From an uncultured PS1 clade bacterium (GTDB taxonomy: Bacteria > Pseudomonadota > Alphaproteobacteria > MED-G09), in contig CACOFZ010000001.1 of assembly GCA_902626605.1 (NCBI GenBank), positions 99,501 through 163,500 on the forward strand: DNA of 64,000 bases, written 5' to 3'. The notes beneath the pieces are model-generated. The model saw only the letters and a list, made by a program, of their open reading frames with translations. It was not told the origin of the DNA and ran no database searches. Shown here in pieces: positions 7,661-16,655 of this stretch (position 1 is its first letter; every line of letters starts with the position of its first letter). The position numbers and the translations under genes were made by a program.

Positions 7661-9529
7661 ATGAACGGACAAAATTTACTATCACCCAAAAATGTAAAAG
7701 ATAATAATCTTGATTTAGAAGATAAAAATCTAGTTAAAATTTCTCGTAGTAAATTAGGATACTTTAGCGCAATTACACTTCCAATGATCCTTGCTGCTTG
7801 TGGCGGCGGTGGAGGTGGAGGCTATGATGCGCCTGTTAGTCCTACTCCAGACTCAGGTGGATCAGGTTCAGGTGGATCAGGTTCAGGTGGATCAGGTTCA
7901 GGTGGGTCAGGTTCAGGTGGAGGCTCTTCATCAACAGCTGGAATAAATGCTAATGCTGGACGATATACAGCAACAGCAGATGCTGATACTTATTTATATG
8001 ACGTTACTTTTGCAGCAGGTGGGTCCGTTACCTCTGCAGCTGATGGTAATGTTATTATAACTGGTTTTGATGCAAACAATGATGTGCTTGTTCTAAGAGG
8101 TACAGGCGCACCTTCATCATTCACTTCAGGTGGTTCCTCAAACGTGGATGTTGCTTCTGATATAAATGGCGACACTATTGTAACTCTAGGTAGTGATAAT
8201 GATGCTACCGGTACTATTACTCTTAAAGGTGTTTCTGACTCATCATCAGTTGTTATTAATACAGCTGACGAAGCCGCTGATGCAGGTTCACCAACAATTG
8301 ATTTATCAAGTGGTAGTGTTGCAAGTTCTGCTGCAGGAGAAATTTTCGAATATTCTGTTAAATTTTTAAATGGTGTTCCTGTTGCAATTGACGGAAATAC
8401 TTCTATAACAAATTTTGACGCTGCAATCGATAGAATTGTAATTAAAACAGAAACTTTACCTGCCGGTTACTCTAAAGAAGATCTGTTATCAACATTAGGT
8501 GTTGATGTAACTACAGGTATTAATTCAACAAGGATTGATTTCGGGGTTAATGCTGATGGAAATAGTGGCTCTATTGATATTGATGGTATCGCAGATTCAG
8601 ATTTATCTTCAATAGACCTTACTTTTTCAATTTCCTCTCCAGCAATTTCAGGTAATCGTGTAGATATTGACTCTTCAAGTGTAACTGCGAGTGCAGATGC
8701 TGAGACTTTTGTATACGATGCGACTTCAAGCGGATCAAATGTAGTTGGTGCTGATGGTAATGTTACAATTTCTGGTTTTGACTTATCTAAAGATAAAATA
8801 ATTGTTCTTGGTGCTGGTATAGCTAGCGGTTATGACTTAAGCAGATTTGAAGCAAATGAATCACATGATTATTCTATTGATGAAATTAATAATAAGACAG
8901 TTATATATTTTGCTCCTGATGCTGATGGAAGCAGTACAACTCTAACCCTTGATGGCGTTACCGATAAAGATAAAGCCTTAAATATTGTTTTTGGTTCATC
9001 AATCGGAGATGAAGCTGCTCCAGCTCCAGCTGCAGAAGCTCCAGCTGAGGAAACTCCAGCCGAGGAAACTCCAGCTGAAGAAACTCCAGCCGAAGAAACT
9101 CCAGCTGAAGAAACTCCAGCTGAGGAAACTCCAGCTGCATCATATACAGTTGTAAATATTTCAGCTTCAGAAGATACAACTGTAACAGCAACTTCTGCAG
9201 CCGAAGAATTTAGGTATGAAGTTTCTAGTTCGGGTGTCTCTGAAGAAGGTGCATATACAGTAACTATAGATGGCTTTGACGCTGCTACTGATAAATTAAC
9301 ACTTGTTGTAGTTAATGGAACTTCAAATTTAACCACTCAAGAATTTGACCAGCTAACAAATGTTGAAGTTACATCAGATGGTATTTCTGGAACACAGATA
9401 TTATTTGCACCTGATAGTAATGCACAAAGTGGTAAGTTAGTTTTACCTAATATTGAAGAGTCATTTGATACTGATTGGACTGCAACTACATATACAGTTG
9501 AAATCGTTACTGACTCAAATTTAACGTAA
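7661..9529 (+). CDS. Gly/Ser-linker lipoprotein with repeated beta domains, surface-locus partner of the RTX protein
   Basis: Predicted outer-membrane or surface lipoprotein of about 622 residues. I chose ATG 7661 over the upstream in-frame ATG 7646 because GGGAG at 7648-7652 sits 8 nt before it. A long N-region is followed by a hydrophobic stretch and the lipobox LAAC (Cys about residue 47), then a poly-Gly run and a (GGSGS)n linker. Four divergent domains of about 110-130 residues follow, each with a TASADAETFVYD-like start, an ITGFDxxxDxxxV-type strand and a DGxSxTLTLxGV-type end. A (PAEET)6 linker separates the third and fourth. I cannot name the domain family. Its place immediately upstream of the RTX giant and the shared promoter-region block suggest a role in display or anchoring of that protein, which is inference. 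Confidence 0.75.
   Translation: MNGQNLLSPKNVKDNNLDLEDKNLVKISRSKLGYFSAITLPMILAACGGGGGGGYDAPVSPTPDSGGSGSGGSGSGGSGSGGSGSGGGSSSTAGINANAGRYTATADADTYLYDVTFAAGGSVTSAADGNVIITGFDANNDVLVLRGTGAPSSFTSGGSSNVDVASDINGDTIVTLGSDNDATGTITLKGVSDSSSVVINTADEAADAGSPTIDLSSGSVASSAAGEIFEYSVKFLNGVPVAIDGNTSITNFDAAIDRIVIKTETLPAGYSKEDLLSTLGVDVTTGINSTRIDFGVNADGNSGSIDIDGIADSDLSSIDLTFSISSPAISGNRVDIDSSSVTASADAETFVYDATSSGSNVVGADGNVTISGFDLSKDKIIVLGAGIASGYDLSRFEANESHDYSIDEINNKTVIYFAPDADGSSTTLTLDGVTDKDKALNIVFGSSIGDEAAPAPAAEAPAEETPAEETPAEETPAEETPAEETPAEETPAASYTVVNISASEDTTVTATSAAEEFRYEVSSSGVSEEGAYTVTIDGFDAATDKLTLVVVNGTSNLTTQEFDQLTNVEVTSDGISGTQILFAPDSNAQSGKLVLPNIEESFDTDWTATTYTVEIVTDSNLT
7853..7922 (+). repeat. 15-bp tandem repeats encoding a (GGSGS)n linker
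   Basis: About four and a half copies of a 15-bp unit (GGTGGATCAGGTTCA) encode a flexible Gly/Ser spacer directly after the lipidated cysteine. Copies differ by only one base (GGTGGG in one). A change in copy number would keep the reading frame. Confidence 0.85.
9046..9135 (+). repeat. 15-bp tandem repeats encoding a (PAEET)6 linker
   Basis: Six 15-bp units (CCAGCTGAGGAAACT with GCT/GCC and GAG/GAA variants) encode PAEET repeats, an extended acidic spacer before the last domain of the lipoprotein. As with the Gly/Ser tract, unit gain or loss would be in frame. Confidence 0.85.
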
Positions 9530-9564
9530 GGAAATTTGAAACAATTTAATAAGGTTAATATTTT

Positions 9565-9618
9565 TTTATCAACCGCCTTATTTAAGACATAATTAAAATT
9601 TAAAAAAAGGTTGATAAA
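9565..9618. repeat. 10-bp inverted repeat between the lipoprotein and RTX genes
   Basis: TTTATCAACC (9565-9574) and GGTTGATAAA (9609-9618) are perfect complements with 34 nt between them. The left arm overlaps an alternative weak hairpin formed by AATAAGG (9548-9554) and CCTTATT (9576-9582). The two structures exclude each other, so this could be an attenuator or simply a composition effect. The rest of the 9530-9760 gap holds promoter-like DNA for the RTX gene. Confidence 0.4.
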
Positions 9619-9646
9619 GTTTGTTACATTTGGTTACAATATAAAT

Positions 9647-9660
9647 AATTTTATATTGAC
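9647..9660 (+). promoter_or_regulatory. Promoter-region block shared with the lipoprotein gene (copy 2)
   Basis: AATTTTATATTGAC is repeated exactly from 7577-7590. It lies 101 nt upstream of the RTX start and would give a long 5' untranslated leader if TTGACG (9656-9661) is the -35. TTGTTACAT at 9621 is also shared with the other leader. No consensus -10 is evident. Confidence 0.4.
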
Positions 9661-9693
9661 GTTTTTGACGAAATGTAGGATTTTGTGATTCGT

Positions 9694-9709
9694 TAGCAAA
9701 TTTTTGCTA
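9694..9709 (+). repeat. Leader hairpin upstream of the RTX gene
   Basis: TAGCAAA-TT-TTTGCTA is a perfect 7-bp inverted repeat 51 nt before the start codon, inside the predicted leader. It may be an mRNA-stabilising hairpin, as often found on highly expressed surface-protein messages, or an operator. Confidence 0.35.
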
Positions 9710-9760
9710 TCGAAGTTTTTTTGAGTACAACGACTTGTTGTTATTTTAGGGAGAAAATAA

Positions 9761-12700
9761 ATGGCGACTATTAATCACAGTTCTGGTGCGGACATCATCG
9801 TACCTTCTAATAATGGAACCACGTACAGAGGTTTAGGTGGGGATGATACATATATTCTATCAAACTCAATCGAAGCTAATGCAGCAATTACAATTGTTGA
9901 TACAAGTGGTGCTAATAAAATTCAGTTAGTAAACGGTTTATCTGTTTCTTCAACTAAATTTGCAGCAGACGCTGTGCAACTAACATTGAGTAATGGTGCT
10001 GTTGTAACGATTAATGGTGCAAGTAATTTTACTTTTGATTTAGGTGGTAATGCAACTGCAGGAACAACTGGTTCAGTAAGTTCTTTTGCTGACTTTGCTG
10101 CTGGAGCTGGTGTTGCTTCACTTCCAACTTCTGGATCTGTGGCTGGTGCTTCTGATGTATCAGTTCAAGGTACTGCATGGTCAAGTGGTGGTGGCGCTTC
10201 TTATACTGTAACAAAATCTGCTACTAGTGTAACAGAAGGTAATGCTGCCGTATTTACAATTACATCTAGTGTCGCTGTAACTGCTGACACTTCTTTCTCC
10301 TGGACTGTAATTGGTGATGACAATGGTGGTACTGTCGATAAAGCTGGAACAACTGATGTTGATCTTTTATCCGGTACAGCAACAATAGCCGCTGGCTCAA
10401 CTTCAACAACCTTCTCTGTAACTCCAACAACTGACTCAACCGTTGAGGGTATTGAAGGTATGAAAATTAGTGTTTTTGACTCTAATTCAAATTCAATTTC
10501 TAGCGATATAATTCTTATTAATAACGATGGTTCATCAGCTACCACAGCTGCATTCACACTTACAACCGGTGTTGATACATTTACAGGTAGAAGTGGTAAT
10601 GACTCTTTTGATGGAACTACAGCTGATAGTCTAAATGACTATGATGTTCTAGATGGTGGTGCTGGTACAGATACATTAACTGTTAAAAGTGCATCAGCAG
10701 CTGGTGGATTAACTCTAATTCCTCAATTATCTAATATAGAAGTTATCCAAGCCACTAATAGCATCGCAGATGATACTATCGCAGATGATGATACATTAAC
10801 TATCGCTCTTGCTGGTATTTCAGGTATTACTTCATTAGCTAACATAGCTGGTGGTGATGGTGTTACTTTTAATGACCTAGCAAACCCAGTTGATTTAACA
10901 GTTAAATCAGCTCCAAATATAACTACAGTTAATTATGCAGCAACAGCTTTAACAGGAGCTGCAGACTCAATGACTTTGACACTTTCTGGTACAAACTCAA
11001 CCACTGTAGCTATTACAGACGATAGCACTTCAACATCAAGTGCTCTTGAATCTTTAACTATTAATAGTATTTCTGTTGCAAATACTCTTGCAGATCTTCA
11101 AATAGACGGTGTTCTAACTCCGACATTAACTGTAACTGGTGGTTCAGCATTAACAATCACTGCTGCTTTAGACTCAAATGTTACAACAGTTGATGCTTCT
11201 GCGAATACTGGTGGTCTTACATTAACTAATGCTCCTGGTGCTACAAATGTAACAATTACTGGTAGTGCTGCTGCGGATACATTAACCGCTGTAGCTACTG
11301 GTAAAAATACACTTTCAATGGGTGGTGGTAATGATACTGCTGACTTTGATGGAACATGGGCTGGAACCGATACATATGATGGTGGTGATGGAACAGATAC
11401 CTTAAGATTAGATGGTAACTATACGAATGCTGGTGCTTCATCCACTGTTTTTGGTGGATTAAGTAATGTTGAAGTTGTTGCGATCGACACTGCACATTCA
11501 TTAACGCTTGAATCAAATATTTCAGCAACTACTATTGATGTGCAACATGACTCTGCTCAAACAATCAATCTTAATGACGGTTATACAAATGCAACAACAG
11601 TTAAAATTGGATCAGATGCTGCATCTACAGATGTAATTAACAATAATGCAAATGTTCAACTTACTGTTCAAGCTAATAATGGTTCATTTGGAACTGATGT
11701 TGATATTACAGGTAGTACAGGTACTAGCGATGTATTAAATATCGTGAATACTGCAACTGGTACAACAACTTTTGATACCAACAATGATGTTTTCGAAACT
11801 ATTAATTTAGTAGCATTCGGTGCAACTGCTGCTCCAACAATTGTTACCGGAGCTTACTCTATTGGAACTCCTGCTGGAACAGGTGTTTTAACAATTAACG
11901 CTGATACACTAACAGCTCTTAATGTTGTTACTATTACAGGTACAAGCGCTGCAACACCTCTTGATGTTAAAACAGGTGCTGCTAGTGATATTGTTACACT
12001 TGGTACAAAAAACGATACACTAACATCTGGTGCTGGTAATGATATTATCGATGCTAATGCTGGTGTTAACACAATTGATTCAGGTGCTGGTAACGATACT
12101 ATTACTCTAGGTACTGGTGCTGATAACATTACAGCAGGTGACGGTAATGATATTATTACTGCAGAATCAAGCCTTGCTAATACTGATATAATTGATGGTG
12201 GAGCAGGAACCGATACCCTTACAACAACTGCCGGTATTTCTAATTCATCAGTTATGGGCGGTGTAAGTAATATTGAAATAATTAATCCAATTGGTGCTAT
12301 TAACATTACTGCTGATGGTGATATGGGTGGTGCTACATCATTTAAAATTGATTCAGCATCTGCTCAAATTCTAACACTTGGTGGTACAGGTAAAACATGG
12401 ACCGCAGATACAACAGTCACAGTTACTGATGTTGGTGCTACTAATAATAAAGCAATTATCAACTCAGCAAATGTTGGTTTAACTGTTAAAGGTAATACAA
12501 CTGACGTTGTTGACGGCTTTACAATTACAGGTGGTTCAGGAACTGATACTCTTGAGCTTACTGCTGATGGTGCTACAACTGCAGATCTTGATGACGTTAC
12601 TAAAGTAGAGAAAGTTATCATTAAAGACTCTACTTCTGCTGGTACAGATGCAAAACTTACTGTTAACGAAAGTATTACAACTGCTACTGAGTCACTTCTC

Positions 12701-15700
12701 ACTATTGATGCTACCGAACTTGATGGTTCAACCTCAGCTGATGAAGTATTCACTCTAATTGGTGATGGTTCACAGATTCCACTAAGCGTAACTTCTGGTG
12801 GTGGTGCTGATATTCTTGATGGTGGTACTGCTAATGATACTATTTTAGGTGGTGAAGGAGCTGATACAATTGACGGTAATGAAGGCTTGGATAGTATGTC
12901 GGGTGGTGCAGGTAATGATACCTTTACTCTTAATGCTAAGACTGAGTATTCAACAGCGACTGGTACTGACATCATTGATGGTGGTGCTGGTAACGATACT
13001 GTTACATTTACAGGTGCTCAAAATCTTACCGCAGCTCAACTTTCTACAATTTCTAATACTGAAAATTGGACAATTCCAGAAGGTAGTGACTTTACAATAA
13101 GTGATACCGTACTTGCCAATAACCCAGGACTTGCATTTAATTTTAGTGGTGCTGGTACTTTGTCAAGTGGAGAGGATACTGCAGGTGCTTCATTAATGTC
13201 TACGGCCATTAATGTTAAATCTACTGCTGCTGGTAATCTTAAATTAGTTGGTTCATCAGCAGATGATTCATTTACTTTCCAAGCTACTGAAAGTTTAACC
13301 GCTGATGATACTATTGATGGTAATGCTGGTACTGATATCATCTATCTTCAAAATGATGATGATGCGAATACTGTTGGTGATGCAACAACTGGTGCCATTG
13401 GTGCAAATGTAACTAATGTTGAAAAGATTGTAGTTACTGACCTTGCTGTAGATCAAAATGCTGGTGATGTTACTGTTACTATTGCTTCTGGTTTCTTAGG
13501 AGCAGCAATTACAGTTGATGGTTCAGCTCTAGATGCTAATGTTACAACATTGACAAATGGTGAATTACTGACTGTTACAAATAGTGATAATACTAAATTA
13601 ACAGCTATCGGTGGTGGATTTGGTGACAGTCTGACAGGTGGTTCAGGTACTGACTCATTAACTGGTAACGGTGGTAATGATACACTAATAGGTGCTGCAG
13701 GTAATGATACTATTGAAGGTGGCGCTGGTATTGACAGTATTACAGGTGGAGCTGGAGTTGATCATATTACTGCTGGTGATGGTAATGATATTATCATCGT
13801 TGCAGATGATGCTCACTTCAAAGTTACTGCTGGTGTTGAAACAGTTGATGGTGGTGCTGGTACAGACACATTATCATTTACAGAGGCGGCTGATCTAACT
13901 CTTACCGCTCCTGAGCTTTCTAAATTGATTGGTATTGAAAAAATTGCCCTTGCAAGTAACACTACAAGTCTTACTTTTGGTAATGAGACATTTACTAGTC
14001 TTGGCCAAGCTACTTTAACAATTACAAGTACAACTACTGATAATGTAACAACTATTGACGGTTCTGCTGTATCTAATGGTGCGTTCTTAATTATCGACGA
14101 TGGTAGTAATAACAATTCCGATAGTTTCACTGGTGGTTCTGGTGATGATACTTTCAGATTTGATGGTACAACTAACTTAGTAGATGGTGATACTGTTGCT
14201 GGTGGTGCTGGTACTGATACTATCCAACTTGAAAATGATGCTGCTGTAACTGGTGTTCTAGATTTCAATGAAATTACTGGAATTGAAAAAGTTGTTATAT
14301 ACACAGCTGACGGAGTTACAAGTGGTGCTGCTGATATCCAAATCAAGCCTCATAGTACTACAGCTTTAAATACTGGAACTATGACAATTGATTTATCTGC
14401 TAAAACTGTTGGATCTGCGACATTCAATGTTAATAATTCAGTTGATACAGTAGATATTGACTTTACTATTACCGGTGGTACGGCTTCTGACCAACTTATT
14501 GGATCAAAAGGTGATGATACTATTACAGGTGGTGGTACTACTACAGGTGACACTTTAACAGGTGGTTCTGGTAAAGACTCAATTACTGGTAATTCTGGTG
14601 CTGACACTATAAGTGGTGGTGCTGGTAATGATATCTTGAATGGTGGTGCAGGTAATGACATTGTTAATGGTGGAGCCGGAAATGATGTTATTGGTGGTGG
14701 TGACGGAACTGACACCCTTGAAGGTGATGCAGGTGCCGATAATCTTACTGGTGGTGCTGGTAATGATATCTTTAAGTATGACACTATTGCAGACTCATCT
14801 GGTAACACCAAAGATACGATCACAGACTTTACGCAATCAACACTAAATGCTACTACAGGCGCGCAAGTTACTAATGGTGACTCAATCAGCCTAATAGTTT
14901 CATCTGGTAATGTTGCAGATGGAAATACAACATCCTTTATCCTAGCTGATAAAGGTGACGTGTCTAATGCTGGTGAAGCAGTTAATGCAATGAATAATTC
15001 AAGTGGTAGTTTCGTTTTTGCCAAAGATAACGATGTTCTTTACATCGACATGGATGGTGACTCAACTCTTAACTCTGATGACTATGCATTCACTCTTACA
15101 GGTCTAGATAGTTTCCATGGTGCTGATATTGACGTTACTGTATCTGGTGACGACGATGCTGCTACTACAATTACAACCCTGGATGGTAATGACATAATTA
15201 CTACTGGTTCAGCTAATGATACCATTACTTCTGGTGCTGGTGCTGATATTATCGTAGCTGGTGCTGGTGCTAATACTATTACATCTGGCGCAGGTGCTGA
15301 TAGCATTACTTCAGGTGCAGGTGCTGATATTATTGATGCTGGTGCTGGTAACGATACAATCGTTTCAAGCACAGGTGTTGATGTTCTTACAGGTGGTACA
15401 GGAGATGATACTTTCTTAGCTCTTGGTGTTGTTACAGCTAACAGAACAGAAATCAATGATTTCGAAGATGCTGGTTCGACTGTAGGTGACGTTGTTCATC
15501 TTGAGAATACAGCTTCAGAGTTTGCGGGTAATGATAATGTTGCTCCAGTGTTGAAAACTCTGGAAGTAACAGCTGTTGGTAATGGTATTACCTTTAATAT
15601 TGGGGCTGCTAACGATAGTGATGGTATTAATATTGATACTGCTGCCATCGATATCGTTGAGCTTACAGGTATTAGAACTGGTGATGGTAACCTTGCTACT

Positions 15701-15949
15701 GACTTTGCAGCAGGAACGGGTGTAGAATTACTTAAAACTCTATCATCTGGAGCTACTGCGGCAAGTATTACATCCGATGGTGCTGATGATGATTACTATT
15801 TGATTGCTTATGATACAAATGTAACTGTTATCTACCATGTTGATGGAACAACTAATCCAAACGTTGCAGCTGACTTAATACCGGTTGTTATGTTTGATCA
15901 GACTATTACTGACGGTGCATTTGTTGCAGCTGACTTCTTAATGGTCTAA
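9761..15949 (+). CDS. Giant RTX calcium-binding, S-layer-like type I secreted protein
   Basis: A 2062-residue secreted protein with no N-terminal signal peptide, as expected for type I secretion. The N-terminal 130 residues form an unrecognised domain with one GLGGDDTYIL motif. Residues about 145-260 look Calx-beta-like (SVTEGNAAVFTI ... SSDIILINND). GGxGxDxxx nonapeptide blocks recur near residues 750-797, 1011-1053, 1286-1346, 1603-1670 and 1806-1880, separated by long Thr/Ala/Asn-rich beta stretches. A serralysin-like motif (GNDIFKYDTIADSS ... DTITDF) follows the fourth block. The C-terminus ends in hydrophobic ADFLMV, typical of a type I signal. I noticed no cysteine. GGGAGA lies about 8 nt before ATG. 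RTX, Thr/Ala/Gly bias, size and linked T1SS and glycan genes fit an S-layer protein; a giant adhesin is the main alternative. Confidence 0.85.
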   Translation: MATINHSSGADIIVPSNNGTTYRGLGGDDTYILSNSIEANAAITIVDTSGANKIQLVNGLSVSSTKFAADAVQLTLSNGAVVTINGASNFTFDLGGNATAGTTGSVSSFADFAAGAGVASLPTSGSVAGASDVSVQGTAWSSGGGASYTVTKSATSVTEGNAAVFTITSSVAVTADTSFSWTVIGDDNGGTVDKAGTTDVDLLSGTATIAAGSTSTTFSVTPTTDSTVEGIEGMKISVFDSNSNSISSDIILINNDGSSATTAAFTLTTGVDTFTGRSGNDSFDGTTADSLNDYDVLDGGAGTDTLTVKSASAAGGLTLIPQLSNIEVIQATNSIADDTIADDDTLTIALAGISGITSLANIAGGDGVTFNDLANPVDLTVKSAPNITTVNYAATALTGAADSMTLTLSGTNSTTVAITDDSTSTSSALESLTINSISVANTLADLQIDGVLTPTLTVTGGSALTITAALDSNVTTVDASANTGGLTLTNAPGATNVTITGSAAADTLTAVATGKNTLSMGGGNDTADFDGTWAGTDTYDGGDGTDTLRLDGNYTNAGASSTVFGGLSNVEVVAIDTAHSLTLESNISATTIDVQHDSAQTINLNDGYTNATTVKIGSDAASTDVINNNANVQLTVQANNGSFGTDVDITGSTGTSDVLNIVNTATGTTTFDTNNDVFETINLVAFGATAAPTIVTGAYSIGTPAGTGVLTINADTLTALNVVTITGTSAATPLDVKTGAASDIVTLGTKNDTLTSGAGNDIIDANAGVNTIDSGAGNDTITLGTGADNITAGDGNDIITAESSLANTDIIDGGAGTDTLTTTAGISNSSVMGGVSNIEIINPIGAINITADGDMGGATSFKIDSASAQILTLGGTGKTWTADTTVTVTDVGATNNKAIINSANVGLTVKGNTTDVVDGFTITGGSGTDTLELTADGATTADLDDVTKVEKVIIKDSTSAGTDAKLTVNESITTATESLLTIDATELDGSTSADEVFTLIGDGSQIPLSVTSGGGADILDGGTANDTILGGEGADTIDGNEGLDSMSGGAGNDTFTLNAKTEYSTATGTDIIDGGAGNDTVTFTGAQNLTAAQLSTISNTENWTIPEGSDFTISDTVLANNPGLAFNFSGAGTLSSGEDTAGASLMSTAINVKSTAAGNLKLVGSSADDSFTFQATESLTADDTIDGNAGTDIIYLQNDDDANTVGDATTGAIGANVTNVEKIVVTDLAVDQNAGDVTVTIASGFLGAAITVDGSALDANVTTLTNGELLTVTNSDNTKLTAIGGGFGDSLTGGSGTDSLTGNGGNDTLIGAAGNDTIEGGAGIDSITGGAGVDHITAGDGNDIIIVADDAHFKVTAGVETVDGGAGTDTLSFTEAADLTLTAPELSKLIGIEKIALASNTTSLTFGNETFTSLGQATLTITSTTTDNVTTIDGSAVSNGAFLIIDDGSNNNSDSFTGGSGDDTFRFDGTTNLVDGDTVAGGAGTDTIQLENDAAVTGVLDFNEITGIEKVVIYTADGVTSGAADIQIKPHSTTALNTGTMTIDLSAKTVGSATFNVNNSVDTVDIDFTITGGTASDQLIGSKGDDTITGGGTTTGDTLTGGSGKDSITGNSGADTISGGAGNDILNGGAGNDIVNGGAGNDVIGGGDGTDTLEGDAGADNLTGGAGNDIFKYDTIADSSGNTKDTITDFTQSTLNATTGAQVTNGDSISLIVSSGNVADGNTTSFILADKGDVSNAGEAVNAMNNSSGSFVFAKDNDVLYIDMDGDSTLNSDDYAFTLTGLDSFHGADIDVTVSGDDDAATTITTLDGNDIITTGSANDTITSGAGADIIVAGAGANTITSGAGADSITSGAGADIIDAGAGNDTIVSSTGVDVLTGGTGDDTFLALGVVTANRTEINDFEDAGSTVGDVVHLENTASEFAGNDNVAPVLKTLEVTAVGNGITFNIGAANDSDGINIDTAAIDIVELTGIRTGDGNLATDFAAGTGVELLKTLSSGATAASITSDGADDDYYLIAYDTNVTVIYHVDGTTNPNVAADLIPVVMFDQTITDGAFVAADFLMV

Positions 15950-15968
15950 TCAATAACTTATTGAAATT

Positions 15969-15996
15969 AAGGGAAGCTTCGGCTTCCCTTTTTTTT
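15969..15996 (+). terminator. Intrinsic terminator of the RTX gene
   Basis: A 9-bp stem AAGGGAAGC / GCTTCCCTT closed by a TTCG tetraloop is followed by eight T residues, starting 20 nt after the RTX stop. It is the only textbook Rho-independent terminator I found in the window. This fits an abundant transcript that must be insulated from the glycan genes downstream. Confidence 0.92.
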
Positions 15997-16031
15997 ATGC
16001 AAAATAATTTCTTTAATTTATAATAAGTACT

Positions 16032-16655
16032 ATGACTAAAACTTTTTTGCATGTAGGTCCCGGTACTTCTTATAAAGACAATACTACCCCTGTCTTTAAT
16101 TCTGATGATTGGAAGGAAGTTCGTTTAGATATTAACCCTGATGTTAATCCTGATATTATTAGTTCAATTCAAGATATGGATAGTGTCGAAGATTCTACCT
16201 TTGATGCAGTTTATTCAGCTCATAATATTGAACATGTTTTTGCTCATGAAGTTATTCCAACACTTCAAGAATTTAAAAGAGTTTTAAATGATGATGGATT
16301 TTTGGTTCTCACTTGTCCTGATATTAAGTCGGTATGCAAACTAATTGGAGAGGGTAATATCAGAAAAAAACTCTATACAGCACCCTCTGGCGATATTTAT
16401 CCCTTAGATATTTTATATGGTCATAGACCATCAATGGCAGCTGGAAATGAATATATGGCTCATCGTAATGGTTTCACCTCTGAGAGTATGATTGATATAT
16501 TAAATCATTCGGGTTTTGAAAGTTTTATTATTGGCGAAGATAAGAATGCCTATGCTTTATGGGCTTTAGCTTATAAATCAAAATCATTAACCAAAGAAGA
16601 ATTATCAGCTGATATTTCACAACATGTAAGTAAAAAGAGATCTAGTAATGGCTAA
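16032..16655 (+). CDS. Class I SAM-dependent methyltransferase (Methyltransf_11-like)
   Basis: A 207-residue protein with a class I SAM-methyltransferase layout: KTFLHVGPGTSYKDN at the N-terminus (motif I variant), an acidic strand VRLDINPDVNPDIISS, STFDAVYSAHNIEHV (the SxHxxEH motif common in glycan-linked methyltransferases), and a post-core FKRVLNDDGFLVLTCPDI segment. The likely role is modifying a sugar or lipid-linked glycan. It is first in a plus-strand run of surface-polysaccharide genes. Its stop overlaps the next start by 8 nt (ATGGCTAA), indicating translational coupling. Confidence 0.8.
   Translation: MTKTFLHVGPGTSYKDNTTPVFNSDDWKEVRLDINPDVNPDIISSIQDMDSVEDSTFDAVYSAHNIEHVFAHEVIPTLQEFKRVLNDDGFLVLTCPDIKSVCKLIGEGNIRKKLYTAPSGDIYPLDILYGHRPSMAAGNEYMAHRNGFTSESMIDILNHSGFESFIIGEDKNAYALWALAYKSKSLTKEELSADISQHVSKKRSSNG

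Noticed and set aside
8869-9336. Minus-strand frame of 155 residues opposite the PAEET repeats
   Set aside because: It is the mirror of the repeat tract (GVSSA repeats), produced by low complexity. The sense frame has the lipobox and domain structure.
9761-15949. Many repeated GGTGCTGGT-type units and long open frames on the opposite strand inside the RTX gene
   Set aside because: The repeats encode RTX nonapeptides and Ala/Gly/Thr-rich strands. The antisense frames arise from biased codons and have no ribosome binding sites or recognisable products.
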